64,000 nt of DNA, from contig JADJYQ010000001.1 in the NCBI GenBank assembly GCA_016719615.1, positions 1,710,501 through 1,774,500 on the forward strand, read 5' to 3'. Below the pieces are notes generated by a model. It had not been told where the DNA came from, ran no database searches, and worked only from the letters and a program-made list of their open reading frames with translations. A program made the translations under genes and the position numbers. Numbering within the stretch: position 1 is the stretch's first letter; each line of letters begins with the position of its first letter. Origin of the DNA: Saprospiraceae bacterium. Lineage in GTDB: Bacteria > Bacteroidota > Bacteroidia > Chitinophagales > Saprospiraceae. Positions 33,357 through 43,088 of the stretch are shown here, one piece after another.

Positions 33357-34331
33357 GTGTCTTTCTTTAATGAATATCAAAAAGTAGTGGAACAAATGAA
33401 CCATTACTACCAATGCCAAATTCCCTGTTTGTTTGTAATAAACTTTAAGAAGACTCATGGACTCTGCATTCGCCATGATGAACTAAATCCGAATGAAATA
33501 GATTTTTCAATATATGAAAATTCCGTTTCTCAGAAAACAGACTATCAAGCCCATTTACAGGCCTTTCCAAAACCATATGTATCCTATTTAGATCAATTTA
33601 ATAAACTACAAACAAATATTCAACAAGGTGAAACTTATTTATGCAATCTGACACAAGCCACACCTATTCATTTGAACTTAAGTTTGAAGGAAATTTTTAC
33701 AGCAAGCAAAGCGGTTTACAAATTGTGGATAAAAGATCAATTTGTCGTATTTTCTCCGGAACCTTTTGTTATTATAGAAAATGACTGCATCTCTACTTTT
33801 CCAATGAAAGGTACAGCAGATGGCACGCAACCGGATTCCTTTGAAAATCTAAAGAAGGATCTTAAAGAAAATGCCGAACATAATACCATTGTGGATTTAT
33901 TGAGAAATGATTTAAGCATAGTCGCTCAAAATGTAGAAATAAAACGCTTAAAGTATATAGAGAATATCAAAACACATAAAGGGGAATTGTGGCAAATGAG
34001 TACAGAAATCAGCGGCAAGATCCGACCTGAATTCCGAAACAATTTGGGCCATCTCTTCGATTCCATATTACCTGCAGGTTCTATTTGTGGTGCTCCAAAA
34101 TTAAAAACATTGGAGATCATAGATAAAATTGAAGATTACTCGCGTGATTTTTATACAGGCGTATTTGGGTATTATGATGGCAAAAAAGTGAATAGCGCTG
34201 TGATGATCCGTTTTATAGAAAAATCAGGGCCCGGGTTAGTATATAAAAGTGGAGGTGGTATCACAGCTCTATCAAATCCATTGTCTGAATATCAGGAATT
34301 TTTAAATAAAATTTATGTACCCGTTTTTTGA
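33357..34331 (+). CDS. pabB: Aminodeoxychorismate synthase component I
   Basis: PabB aminates chorismate to 4-amino-4-deoxychorismate using ammonia from PabA. The 324-residue protein is shorter than E. coli PabB (453), as in Bacteroidota, and lacks most of the N-terminal domain. The catalytic Lys motif reads PMKGT (K151), the PabB version of the PIKGT signature (TrpE has PIAGT). DLLRNDLS, GSICGAPKLKTLEIID and FYTGVFGYYDG mark the chorismate-binding core. The start is a GTG (33357-33359); an ATG at 33338 is in another frame. It overlaps pabC by 17 bases. Confidence 0.93.
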   Translation: MSFFNEYQKVVEQMNHYYQCQIPCLFVINFKKTHGLCIRHDELNPNEIDFSIYENSVSQKTDYQAHLQAFPKPYVSYLDQFNKLQTNIQQGETYLCNLTQATPIHLNLSLKEIFTASKAVYKLWIKDQFVVFSPEPFVIIENDCISTFPMKGTADGTQPDSFENLKKDLKENAEHNTIVDLLRNDLSIVAQNVEIKRLKYIENIKTHKGELWQMSTEISGKIRPEFRNNLGHLFDSILPAGSICGAPKLKTLEIIDKIEDYSRDFYTGVFGYYDGKKVNSAVMIRFIEKSGPGLVYKSGGGITALSNPLSEYQEFLNKIYVPVF

Positions 34332-34938
34332 AAGCATTGCTATAATTGGTGGAATTCCCAGAAATATAGAATTGCATCAGGAAAGAATGGAGCGCACATA
34401 TCAATTCCACTATCAGACTTCTTGTCCATTTTATTTACAAACCATACTTGAAAATGAAATCATTATTAATCCGGCTTCCGATAAATATAAATGGAAATTT
34501 TTATATTCAAAAAATCAATACACTAGTATTTTAAATCCTTATATAAGTAAACTCTTCAAGCAATTTCATCTTCTCCATTCAGCCATAAATTATCCATTCA
34601 AATACTCAGATCGATCAGCTCTTTTAAAATTAAAAAGTCATTTAATGGCAATTGATGAAATTATCATCATTAAGGATTCATTTGTTACAGATACAAGTTT
34701 CTCCAATCTAATTTTTTTCGATGGCCAAAATTGGATAACACCAAGTTCTCCATTACTTTTGGGAACGATGCGTCACAAACTCCTTCAAAGCCGATCCATC
34801 TTAACTGCAAATATCCATTTAGAAGATTTAAAATCATTTTCAACTTTCCAATGTATAAATGCCTTAAATGATATGTCTGAAAGTCCAGTATACTCAATGT
34901 CAATAATAAATACCAAATACTCGAATTCTCATGGTTGA
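34315..34938 (+). CDS. pabC: Aminodeoxychorismate lyase-like class IV aminotransferase
   Basis: A 207-residue PLP enzyme of fold type IV, short for the family (E. coli PabC is 269). It lacks part of the N-terminal domain. The proposed PLP lysine is K96 in the F-K-Y-x-D-R motif, and FVTDTSFSNLIFFDG (about 123-137) corresponds to the cofactor-binding loop. Sandwiched by overlaps between pabB (17 bases) and yggS (8 bases), it most likely converts aminodeoxychorismate to p-aminobenzoate and pyruvate. The assignment leans on context because the short proteins of this group are diverse. Confidence 0.8.
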   Translation: MYPFFESIAIIGGIPRNIELHQERMERTYQFHYQTSCPFYLQTILENEIIINPASDKYKWKFLYSKNQYTSILNPYISKLFKQFHLLHSAINYPFKYSDRSALLKLKSHLMAIDEIIIIKDSFVTDTSFSNLIFFDGQNWITPSSPLLLGTMRHKLLQSRSILTANIHLEDLKSFSTFQCINALNDMSESPVYSMSIINTKYSNSHG

Positions 34939-35587
34939 TTCTTTAAAATACTACGAGCTCAAAAATATTGCAGAAAAGCATCAAGCGAAGTTATTGGTCG
35001 TAACTAAAAATCAAATTGACGAAGATATTTTAAAGCTTTATGAATTGGGCCAACGTGCTTTTGCAGAAAATAAAGTTCAGCATCTAATAAAGAGACACGA
35101 AAATTTACCCAAAGATATTGAATGGCATATGATTGGTCATCTGCAAAAAAATAAAATAAAATTCCTGACTGAATGGGTGCATTGTATTCAATCTGTCGAC
35201 TCCTTTTCTCTCGCTAAAGAAATAAACCTTCAAGCATCCCAATTGAACCGAGTCATTCCAATATTTCTTGAAATGAAAATAGCCACCGAACTTACTAAAT
35301 ACGGGTTTGATAAGACTTCCTTGCTATCAAGTCTTAAAAACGATGCGTGGGAGCAATTTTCCAATCTCCAGATTTGTGGATTAATGGGAATGGCAAGTTT
35401 TACTACAGACACACATCTAATTCAAAAAGAATTTAGTGAGCTCAGACTCATCTTTGAACAAATTAAACCATACATACAGAACCATACACTTTTTACACAA
35501 ATATCGATGGGTATGTCAGGCGACTACGCAATTGCCCTGGAAGAAGGATCTACTATGATTAGAATCGGATCACTTCTCTTTCGTTAA
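34931..35587 (+). CDS. yggS: PLP-binding homeostasis protein, YggS/PLPBP family
   Basis: A 218-residue TIM-barrel protein that binds pyridoxal phosphate without known enzymatic activity and keeps vitamin B6 and amino-acid pools balanced. The PLP lysine is K26 in LLVVTK. FAENKVQHLIKR, IEWHMIGHLQKNKIKF and GLMGMASF follow in the usual order, and the SMGMSGDYAIALEEGSTMIRIGSLLF C-terminus is typical. It overlaps pabC by 8 bases, so a PLP enzyme and a PLP-balance protein are cotranscribed. Its stop codon overlaps the stop codon of the convergent next gene by 3 bases. Confidence 0.93.
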   Translation: MVDSLKYYELKNIAEKHQAKLLVVTKNQIDEDILKLYELGQRAFAENKVQHLIKRHENLPKDIEWHMIGHLQKNKIKFLTEWVHCIQSVDSFSLAKEINLQASQLNRVIPIFLEMKIATELTKYGFDKTSLLSSLKNDAWEQFSNLQICGLMGMASFTTDTHLIQKEFSELRLIFEQIKPYIQNHTLFTQISMGMSGDYAIALEEGSTMIRIGSLLFR

Positions 35588-37203
35588 CGGCTGACTGGAA
35601 AGCGTATAACAGCTCTTTGCCCGGTCTTCAAAGTGCAACTTAAATTATAAATACCGGGATTAAGTACAATGGGTAGTTCTAAATCCCCTACGCTATCCAC
35701 ATCCTTACTAATATAAAATTTACCCATTAAATCCGTCAAAGAAATGTTTTTGATATTTTCGACATCCTGAATGAGCAATTCATGAGTGGATTCCCGGTAA
35801 ATAACATTTAGATACACCTTGTCAACATCATCGTTATAAGTTGGCGAACATATTTCTTCGGAAAGCAGTTTAATTTCTGTAGCCTGGGCAGCAAAATCTG
35901 AAACTTGAATCTCTAAATCTTTTGAAGTCAAAGCAAAATCAGTAATCCTAATGGTATCCTTAGCCACACTTGAGCTCAAATTTGAAGCGCATTGATGATT
36001 TAAAGAACTTTGATTTTCAACAATCAAAATTCCATCCATATGATTGGATTTGATAGCAGACCAAATTTTATCATTCGCTCTATCATAACATGCTGTTGAA
36101 CTTGTCGTTAAGTCCAAATTCTGAATCCCTTTTTCAAAATAGCTAATTGCTTCAACAATAGCGTTTGAAGAATTTACTCTGGCCATAGTATACCCATTAT
36201 AAATATTACCTAAAGGTGCTTGTCCGCCAAAGAAAAAGAAATTACCATCAATCATCGAAAATTCAACGCGAATGGGAAGCGTATAATTTCTCCAGGTTCT
36301 TAAAGCATAATTTACATCAAACATTGTCACCAATAATTGCCCGGGTTCAGAACCTCCTAATATTGCCTGTGAAAACAAATGAATATTAGATCCTCTGTTT
36401 TTAATGTAAGTCCAGCCATATCTGTTACTAAACGTTTGGTTGACTGCCATTAACTCCACTTTTTTCAAAACACCAGGGTCTCCGTTACTTTTGATTTCCG
36501 CAAGCATCATCCTTTCAAAATTATCTCCAGTGCTTTTGATCGTCCCACCAATTGCAAAATTTCCATTGGGGTCGACCGTTAGGTGTGTAGCAGATTCTGA
36601 ATGAATGGGTGCAACAAAATTGTAAGATTTAGCCCAAGAAATTGAAGTGCCATCATAATTAATAAGAACCATCTTTTGATGAAGACTGGACAAGTATTCA
36701 ATTTCTGTAGATGCCAGTAAATAAAATTGGTCTCTCTCTACAATTACATCTTTCAATTCTAAAATTCTATTGGGCTCGTTTGGCAGACTAAATATTTTAA
36801 AGGAAATCAGTTGTTGCAGTCGATGATTATAATTGGCACTAAAAATATAACGATCATTAGCAGATTTCTGATACATCCCAAACAATACAAGTTCATAATC
36901 TCCATCTCCGAAAATTTTAACCAGTTCAAGATTTCCTTCAGCTTGGGAAAAGTAAATGCTGTTTTTAATTTCCAAAGGATTTGAAAAACTTGTCACTAAA
37001 ACACCTGCCTTCGAAGTGAATGTATCCACAAGATTAAAACCTAAATATTTAGTTGAAGGAGTTGCGCCCAAATTCCCGATAGAATACATAGAGACCACTT
37101 TACCAGGTACCAGTACTTTATTCTCAGTTGATATCTTTACGTATGATTGGGAATGTATTAACTGAAATGAAATTAATATTACTAGAGTAAAAAATGTTTT
37201 CAT
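35584..37203 (-). CDS. Secreted protein of unknown function with T9SS-like C-terminal domain
   Basis: From the ATG at 37201-37203 this is a 539-residue exported protein; an in-frame ATG at 37221 would overlap the upstream gene and adds six charged residues before the signal peptide. The signal peptide is MKTFFTLVILISFQLIHS-Q. The body (about 20-430) is beta-rich and repetitive in feel (NRYGWTYIKNRGSN, DPNGNFAIGGTIKS), as in beta-propeller-like surface proteins, but no domain is recognised. The last 85 residues resemble a T9SS sorting domain (ISLTDLMGKFY and PGIYNLSCTLKTGQRAVIRF). It begins 2 bases after the FG-GAP protein gene stop, so both are one operon. Confidence 0.7.
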   Translation of the reverse strand: MKTFFTLVILISFQLIHSQSYVKISTENKVLVPGKVVSMYSIGNLGATPSTKYLGFNLVDTFTSKAGVLVTSFSNPLEIKNSIYFSQAEGNLELVKIFGDGDYELVLFGMYQKSANDRYIFSANYNHRLQQLISFKIFSLPNEPNRILELKDVIVERDQFYLLASTEIEYLSSLHQKMVLINYDGTSISWAKSYNFVAPIHSESATHLTVDPNGNFAIGGTIKSTGDNFERMMLAEIKSNGDPGVLKKVELMAVNQTFSNRYGWTYIKNRGSNIHLFSQAILGGSEPGQLLVTMFDVNYALRTWRNYTLPIRVEFSMIDGNFFFFGGQAPLGNIYNGYTMARVNSSNAIVEAISYFEKGIQNLDLTTSSTACYDRANDKIWSAIKSNHMDGILIVENQSSLNHQCASNLSSSVAKDTIRITDFALTSKDLEIQVSDFAAQATEIKLLSEEICSPTYNDDVDKVYLNVIYRESTHELLIQDVENIKNISLTDLMGKFYISKDVDSVGDLELPIVLNPGIYNLSCTLKTGQRAVIRFPVSR

Positions 37204-37205
37204 AA

Positions 37206-39482
37206 TTATATTTTTATCCATTTTACCACATCAATTCTCCCAGCTTGCTTAACAAGAATGATATAATGTCCATTTGTCATAAATTCTGTGTCTAGCTGAA
37301 TGTGATTTCCATTAAATTCAGTAATATTAAAAATTATATGGCCATCCATTCTCAATAATTGCAGATCCGTAACTTGCTCAACTTCCCAACTTAGATCCAA
37401 ATAACTATTGCCGGGATTTGGGCTAATACGAACAAAATCTGATAATAGATTTTTAGTACCTGTTTCTGTTTTAATCTTTAAGGTAGTTTCATAAAATGAA
37501 ATTCCGCCTCGCGAATTTCCGGTAACCATTTCGAGTATTCCATCACCATCAAGATCAGCAACACTAAGGGTTAATCTTTCACCTTCTTTCAATTGCCCAT
37601 AATGCGGATTGATATAAACGTATGGTAAATTCGGATCTGTAGAAATATTGCCAATAAGTTTTGCTTCGCCATAAATGTTTCCACTTAACATTTTTGTCGC
37701 CCCATTTTCATCCGTATAAAATTCAGGGCAGGTGTATGATTTTGAAGAAATAGCATTGACTATAATTCTTCCCAAACAATTTGTATTTGGACTTTTGTAA
37801 TAGTCAGAATCAAAAAATGCATTAGTAGCAGTCCCAAGATTTTGAAAGTAATAAAAGCTGCCACAAGCCATCCCATTTAAATCATTAGTATTAAGCCTCG
37901 AACCACTCACAATATCCATTAAACCATCCTTATTTATATCGATAATGCTTGGAGAGCTATAGGTCCTTACACTTAAATCCATATATGGATATACAGGTTT
38001 TTTAAAATCAAATGGTTTTCCCTTTCCAGCAATATTTTCACAATAAAAAAACTGACCCTGATTCTCTCCAACGAGCATATCTAAATCGCCATCGGAATCC
38101 AAATCTCCAAATGTGGGAGAAAAAGAAAGGTGTGCATCAGCGCTTAAAGCAAATTCTTTAAAATTCAAATAATTACTATCGACCAATTGATACGCCGGTG
38201 AATTGACTTGCCCAACATTTTCAAACAACATCAAGCGTGCATCGCGCAAATTTGTTCCTCTTATGAAATAACCTTCAGAACCTACTAATAAATCCATTTT
38301 CCCATCTTGATTGTAATCTACAAAACAAGGATCGCTCGAAGCACCCAAGTCTATCATATCATTTTGAAGAAAAGATTTAGTCTGCAATTTGAACTCAGGA
38401 TTGATTTTAGTTCCTGTATTTCTGTAATACCAAAGATTGTGAGAATTATCTGAAATAGACCTTTGGTTTGGCGTTACCAAAATATCCAAAAGTCCGTCTT
38501 TATCAATATCAGCCTTAAATGCACAAATAAAAATAGCTAAGTTGACAGAATCGGATCCTCCCGGCCAGTTTTTTAGTTGACTAGTAAAATAGGCCTGTTT
38601 TGACGTTCCTCCATTGTAAAGTGCTATTAGTCCGTTATTGGTTAAATCTCCAATGAGCAGATCTTGCAGTTGATCGCCATTGAGATCCATACTCATTAAT
38701 GTAGATCCAGCATGTCGAGTTGCCAAAATTGGATTTTGGAAAGAAGCACAAGAATCAGAACTTCTGCTTAAAGTGATTTCAGAAGTAAATCCGCTTTCTA
38801 TAAAGCGGCCATAACATCTGTCTGATAAAACAAAAGCCAAAGTATCTTGGGAATATGCCCGTTCTTTAACAACATTGATAAAAATAGTTGCCCTGTTATT
38901 ACCAGGCTCAAACAATATGATATCCAGATCACCATCACCATCAGGATCCTCAATTGCGGGAATATCTGTAAAATCTGTAGGAATTTGTGTGTCTCCTGTT
39001 CCCGTTGAAAAATAGATGACTTTAAAGAACTTTCCCATGTCAAATTTGGAAAATTCCAATCCTAAAGCTCCTTTTTTGGCAATATGCAATTCGATTCCAG
39101 GAATGCCTGCAGTATTAAAGGAACTTGCGAAGATATCCATCAGTCCATCCTGATTAAAATCTCTTAATAGCACCCAATCTTTGACTTTGGGAAAAATGTT
39201 CTTGTGAATTTGGCTGAACAAATATTGTTTTGTGCTTGTATCGTATCTATATGGCAATAATACATCACCAGCGCGATCAAATATAAGTAAATCAAGCACT
39301 TGATCTCCATCGAAGTCCATTTCTCCAATCTGCGGATTATCCATTCCGCCCATGGCTGCATTATTTAAAACTTTAAGATCAAGCCCTAAAATAGGGATTT
39401 CTTTAAAATTTAAGATCTGTGAATGGATAGCATTTATAAACAAGAAAAAGATCAGGGTAATTCGCATAAACTGCATTTTCAT
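37206..39482 (-). CDS. Secreted FG-GAP/VCBS repeat protein with T9SS sorting domain
   Basis: A 758-residue exported protein with a signal peptide (ending FINAIHS-Q) and at least nine FG-GAP/VCBS repeats. Each has a calcium-binding loop of the D-x-D/N-x-DG-x-x-D type, for example DFDGDQVLDLL, DFNQDGLMDIF, DPDGDGDLDII, DINKDGLMDIV and DLDGDGILEMV. These repeats make a beta-propeller, as in integrin-like and other surface proteins. A T9SS sorting domain follows from about 675 (RISPNPGNSYLDLSW) to the end. The ligand is unknown. A TAGTTTTG promoter box is 14 bases upstream, and the unknown 539-residue gene follows 2 bases after its stop. Confidence 0.88.
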   Translation of the reverse strand: MKMQFMRITLIFFLFINAIHSQILNFKEIPILGLDLKVLNNAAMGGMDNPQIGEMDFDGDQVLDLLIFDRAGDVLLPYRYDTSTKQYLFSQIHKNIFPKVKDWVLLRDFNQDGLMDIFASSFNTAGIPGIELHIAKKGALGLEFSKFDMGKFFKVIYFSTGTGDTQIPTDFTDIPAIEDPDGDGDLDIILFEPGNNRATIFINVVKERAYSQDTLAFVLSDRCYGRFIESGFTSEITLSRSSDSCASFQNPILATRHAGSTLMSMDLNGDQLQDLLIGDLTNNGLIALYNGGTSKQAYFTSQLKNWPGGSDSVNLAIFICAFKADIDKDGLLDILVTPNQRSISDNSHNLWYYRNTGTKINPEFKLQTKSFLQNDMIDLGASSDPCFVDYNQDGKMDLLVGSEGYFIRGTNLRDARLMLFENVGQVNSPAYQLVDSNYLNFKEFALSADAHLSFSPTFGDLDSDGDLDMLVGENQGQFFYCENIAGKGKPFDFKKPVYPYMDLSVRTYSSPSIIDINKDGLMDIVSGSRLNTNDLNGMACGSFYYFQNLGTATNAFFDSDYYKSPNTNCLGRIIVNAISSKSYTCPEFYTDENGATKMLSGNIYGEAKLIGNISTDPNLPYVYINPHYGQLKEGERLTLSVADLDGDGILEMVTGNSRGGISFYETTLKIKTETGTKNLLSDFVRISPNPGNSYLDLSWEVEQVTDLQLLRMDGHIIFNITEFNGNHIQLDTEFMTNGHYIILVKQAGRIDVVKWIKI

Positions 39483-39496
39483 AATATAGCAACGAA

Positions 39497-39504
39497 CAAA
39501 ACTA
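39497..39504 (-). promoter_or_regulatory. -7 promoter box TAGTTTTG for the two secreted-protein genes
   Basis: Minus-strand TAGTTTTG ends 14 nt before the ATG at 39482, predicting initiation near 39493. It would drive the FG-GAP gene and the following 539-residue gene. Confidence 0.45.
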
Positions 39505-39631
39505 AAAAACGATTCCTACATTGTTTAAATTATTATGACTTAGAACACTTACGATTCGTTAAAAAAGGTATAAATTTCGCTTTGAGGCCACTCTTTTAAA
39601 ACTGAATCTTAAACTGAATCGTTTAAAGACC

Positions 39632-40135
39632 ATGAATTCATTAACAAAATACATCGTTATCTGTCTTTGTTTCATGACAGGCACCTTGACAAGCCAAAAG
39701 GACCAGACTGCAATTGAGATTATAAACCGAATAGAGCTACAAAACCTCCTCAATTTAAAAGACGACACCTTGCGTTTGTTTAATTTTTGGGCTACCTGGT
39801 GCAAACCCTGTGTAAAAGAATTGCCTTACTTTGAAGAATTGAATAGTCAATGGACACAAGCTAAGTCGAAAATTTATTTGATCAGTTTGGATTTTAACGA
39901 AGGTCCCAATAAACGACTTCAAAAATTTATAGAAAAAAATAAAATTAATTCAAGGGTTTTGTTGTTTGATGGTGGCGATCCAAACCTTTGGATCAATGAA
40001 GTTGCAGAAGAATGGACAGGTACCATCCCGGCTAGTTTAATAGTGTTTAATGGTCAAAAATGTTTTTTAGAAACTTCTTTTGAAAACGCTGCAGAAATCG
40101 AAAAATTTGTAACAAATTGTAATAAATCAAATTAA
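39632..40135 (+). CDS. Exported thioredoxin-like protein (TlpA/ResA family)
   Basis: A 167-residue thioredoxin fold protein with an N-terminal hydrophobic segment (about 5-20, signal peptide or anchor). The active site is TWCKPC (C57, C60), and RVLLFDGGDPNLWINEV, EWTGTIPASLIVF mark the TlpA/ResA fold including the cis-Pro. By family knowledge such proteins reduce or isomerise disulfides in the periplasm, for example for cytochrome c maturation. It ends one base before the next thioredoxin-like gene. No clear promoter box was found. Confidence 0.88.
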   Translation: MNSLTKYIVICLCFMTGTLTSQKDQTAIEIINRIELQNLLNLKDDTLRLFNFWATWCKPCVKELPYFEELNSQWTQAKSKIYLISLDFNEGPNKRLQKFIEKNKINSRVLLFDGGDPNLWINEVAEEWTGTIPASLIVFNGQKCFLETSFENAAEIEKFVTNCNKSN

Positions 40136-40136
40136 T

Positions 40137-40727
40137 ATGAAAAATTTCATTCAATGTATTTTATTCTTTGGCTTCAGCATCAGCGCATCTGCACAAGCCT
40201 ATAATTTTGGTGATCAGGTCGAAGATTTTAAGTTAAAAAATGTGGATGAAAAATGGGTTTCTTTATCAGATTTTAAAGACGCTAAAGGTTATGTCATCGT
40301 TTTCACCTGCAATCATTGTCCGTATGCAAAAATGTATGAGGAACGGATCATTCAACTCGCCAAAAGTGCAGCAAAAATGGATTTCAAACTGATCGCTATC
40401 AATCCAAATGATGCAGATATAGTTCCCGAAGATAGCTATGAAAACATGGTTAAACTTGCTAAAAACAAAAAGTACCCATTCCCATATCTGATCGATGATA
40501 AACAAACCGTATTTCCCAAATTCGGCGCTAGTCGCACTCCACAGGTTTATTTGCTTGATGCTATGAAAAAACTGAAGTACAGTGGTGCAATTGATGATTC
40601 CCCTAAAGATGCTTCACTTGTACAGACTAAATATTTGGAAAATGCTATGAAATCTGTTCAGACCGGGAAAGATCCTGATCCACAGCTTACTAAAGCAATT
40701 GGATGCTCTATCAAAAAGAAATCATAA
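40137..40727 (+). CDS. Exported thioredoxin-fold protein with CNHC active site
   Basis: A 196-residue protein with a cleavable signal peptide (ending ASA-Q) and a redoxin fold. The motif FTCNHCPYAKM (C58, C61) places it in the group of peroxiredoxin-like proteins with TCNHCP, in which the CxxC is in place of the peroxidatic site. ASRTPQVYLLDA gives the cis-Pro loop, and the C-terminal GCSIK holds a further Cys. Its substrate is unknown; a periplasmic redox role is inferred. It begins one base after the preceding thioredoxin-like gene, so the two are coexpressed. Confidence 0.87.
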   Translation: MKNFIQCILFFGFSISASAQAYNFGDQVEDFKLKNVDEKWVSLSDFKDAKGYVIVFTCNHCPYAKMYEERIIQLAKSAAKMDFKLIAINPNDADIVPEDSYENMVKLAKNKKYPFPYLIDDKQTVFPKFGASRTPQVYLLDAMKKLKYSGAIDDSPKDASLVQTKYLENAMKSVQTGKDPDPQLTKAIGCSIKKKS

Positions 40728-40821
40728 GCAAAGAATGAGTGGTAAGGCAGCAGAAATATAAGATTCATTGTTAATACAAATCTAAAAGGCAGAGCTGTTT
40801 CAAAATATGTAAATCATTAAA

Positions 40822-40829
40822 TATCTTTG
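40822..40829 (+). promoter_or_regulatory. -7 promoter box TATCTTTG for purL
   Basis: TATCTTTG lies 19 nt before the GTG start of purL. A weak -33 candidate, TTTC, is 20 nt upstream (40798-40801). Initiation is predicted near 40834. The box supports the GTG start. Confidence 0.45.
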
Positions 40830-40848
40830 CCTTATAAATTAAATTAAG

Positions 40849-43071
40849 GTGTCAATAGCAAACTTAGAGACTGCCAAAAAACTTGGACTATCGGGGGAAG
40901 AGTATTTAAAAATCAACGAAATTCTGGGTAGGACACCAAATTTTACTGAATTGAGTATATACTCAGTGATGTGGTCTGAACATTGTTCGTACAAAAACTC
41001 TATAACCTATCTCAAGAAATTGCCAAGAAAAGGCTCCAGACTTTTGGTTGAAGCCGGAGAGGAAAATGCTGGGCTTGTCGATATTGGAGATGGTTTGGCT
41101 TGCGCTTTTAAAATAGAATCCCATAACCACCCTTCTGCTATTGAACCCTATCAGGGCGCTGCTACTGGTGTCGGAGGAATCCATCGCGACATTTTTACCA
41201 TGGGCGCCAGACCTATTGCAGCTTTAAATTCTTTGCGGTTTGGAGAAATACAACATAATCATACACAACGACTTATAAAGGGTGTAGTAAAAGGTATTGG
41301 GAATTATGGCAATGCTTTCGGAGTACCTACGGTAGGCGGTGAAGTATATTTTAATGCCTGTTACAATCAAAATATCCTCGTAAATGCCATGAGCGTAGGC
41401 ATTGTAGAAATTGGCAAGACCGTTTCAGCGGTTGCCGATGGACCCGGCAATCCTGTTTTTATTGTCGGTTCTGCGACCGGAAAAGACGGAATCCATGGTG
41501 CGACATTTGCAAGTGCAGATTTAACAGAAGATTCGGCAGACGATTTACCTGCGGTTCAAGTAGGCGATCCCTTTCAAGAAAAATTACTGTTAGAGGCTAG
41601 TTTAGAAGCTATTGCCACCGGACAAATTGTTGGCATGCAGGATATGGGTGCAGCCGGTATTACCTGCTCAACCTCAGAAATGTCTGCTAAATCCGGAACC
41701 GGCATGAAGATTTACTTAGATAAAGTGCCAACACGTCAAAAAAACATGCAAGCTTTTGAAATCCTTCTTTCAGAGTCACAGGAAAGAATGTTGGTCGTTT
41801 GCAAAAGCGGCGGGGAAGCACAACTTCTTGAAGTATTTCAAAAATGGGACTTGGAATGCATCCAAATAGGACAAGTTACAGATACTGGTCGTTTGCATTA
41901 TTATTACAATAATGAATTGGTAGCAGATGTCCCTGCAGAATCATTAGTATTAGGTGGTGGTGCACCTATTTATGAAAGAGCATTCAGTGAACCTACTTAT
42001 TTTGAAAAAATAAAAAGCTTTGATTCTGAAAGTATTCATATTCCCGGCGACCTTGTAAAAGTATCCAAGGAAATTATCAAACATCCGGATATTGCTAGCA
42101 AGAAATGGATTTTCGAGCAATACGATAAAATGGTTCGTACGGGAACCATGACATCCGTGGATGCTTCAGATGCTGCGGTTGTCAGGATTAAAAATACGAA
42201 CAAAGCATTGGCATTAACCGTGGATTGTAATTCAAATTATGTCTATTTAGATCCTGAAATTGGGGCCATGATTGCTGTTGCTGAATGCGCTCGCAACATT
42301 AGTTGTTCAGGTGGAATACCCGTTGCCATTACCAATTGTTTGAATTTTGGCAATCCCTATAATCCTGAAGTCTATTGGCAATTTGTACATGCATTGCGAG
42401 GAATGGGAAAAGCATGTGAAAAATTCAGCACCCCTGTTACTGGTGGCAATGTAAGCTTTTATAATCAATCAGTTACCAAAGAAGGAAACATACCCGTTTA
42501 TCCAACACCTGTTATTGGAATGCTCGGAATTATGGACGATTCCTCTTTTAAAACAAGTATCGGATTTAAAGCAACAGGTGATCTGATTTACTTAGTTGGT
42601 GATGTAAATGAATCGATCACTTATTCCAGCTATTTAAATTTAATACATGGTATACAACATGCACCCGCCCCCTATTTTGACCTGGATGCTGAATTTAAAT
42701 TAAATGAAACCATTCAGAAATTGATCCGTAATAAATGGGTCCAAAATGCACATGATATTTCGGAAGGTGGATTGTTTGTGGCTCTGGCTGAAGCTGGATT
42801 TGGCTCAGGGAATTTGGGATTTGATATTCAACTCCCACTTCACTCCAGAACAGATATGTACTTGTTTGGTGAAAACCAGGGAAGGATTATCGTGAGCATC
42901 TTACCAGAATTAAAAGATTCATTTGAGGATTTTCTAAAAACAAACAATCAAAACTTTCAATTTCTGGGTACTGTAATTCAAAATGAATATCGCATTGACG
43001 GTAATTTATTTGGGACTATAAATGAATATTTTTCTTTGTATTCAACGGCCCTGGAACAATATTTAAATTAA
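40849..43071 (+). CDS. purL: Phosphoribosylformylglycinamidine synthase subunit PurL (small type)
   Basis: PurL converts FGAR to FGAM with ATP and ammonia supplied by PurQ and PurS. The 740-residue protein is the small PurL, without the PurQ and PurS parts found in E. coli. Signatures: YSVMWSEHCSYKNS, IESHNHPSAIEPYQGAATGVGGIHRD (about 87-113), ATGKDGIHGATFASADL, GMQDMGAAGITCSTSEM and the second-half GGNVSFYNQ. It starts with GTG (40849), MSIANLETAKKLGL. purQ and purS are not in the window. The lipoprotein thioredoxin gene follows 17 bases downstream and may be cotranscribed. Confidence 0.96.
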   Translation: MSIANLETAKKLGLSGEEYLKINEILGRTPNFTELSIYSVMWSEHCSYKNSITYLKKLPRKGSRLLVEAGEENAGLVDIGDGLACAFKIESHNHPSAIEPYQGAATGVGGIHRDIFTMGARPIAALNSLRFGEIQHNHTQRLIKGVVKGIGNYGNAFGVPTVGGEVYFNACYNQNILVNAMSVGIVEIGKTVSAVADGPGNPVFIVGSATGKDGIHGATFASADLTEDSADDLPAVQVGDPFQEKLLLEASLEAIATGQIVGMQDMGAAGITCSTSEMSAKSGTGMKIYLDKVPTRQKNMQAFEILLSESQERMLVVCKSGGEAQLLEVFQKWDLECIQIGQVTDTGRLHYYYNNELVADVPAESLVLGGGAPIYERAFSEPTYFEKIKSFDSESIHIPGDLVKVSKEIIKHPDIASKKWIFEQYDKMVRTGTMTSVDASDAAVVRIKNTNKALALTVDCNSNYVYLDPEIGAMIAVAECARNISCSGGIPVAITNCLNFGNPYNPEVYWQFVHALRGMGKACEKFSTPVTGGNVSFYNQSVTKEGNIPVYPTPVIGMLGIMDDSSFKTSIGFKATGDLIYLVGDVNESITYSSYLNLIHGIQHAPAPYFDLDAEFKLNETIQKLIRNKWVQNAHDISEGGLFVALAEAGFGSGNLGFDIQLPLHSRTDMYLFGENQGRIIVSILPELKDSFEDFLKTNNQNFQFLGTVIQNEYRIDGNLFGTINEYFSLYSTALEQYLN

Positions 43072-43088
43072 CATCAAATTATAGATTT

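Noticed and set aside
37206..39482. Calling the repeated DxDxDGxxD loops separate EF-hand calcium sensors
   Set aside because: They recur at regular spacing with flanking LLIGDL/GDL strands, which fits FG-GAP/VCBS propeller blades.
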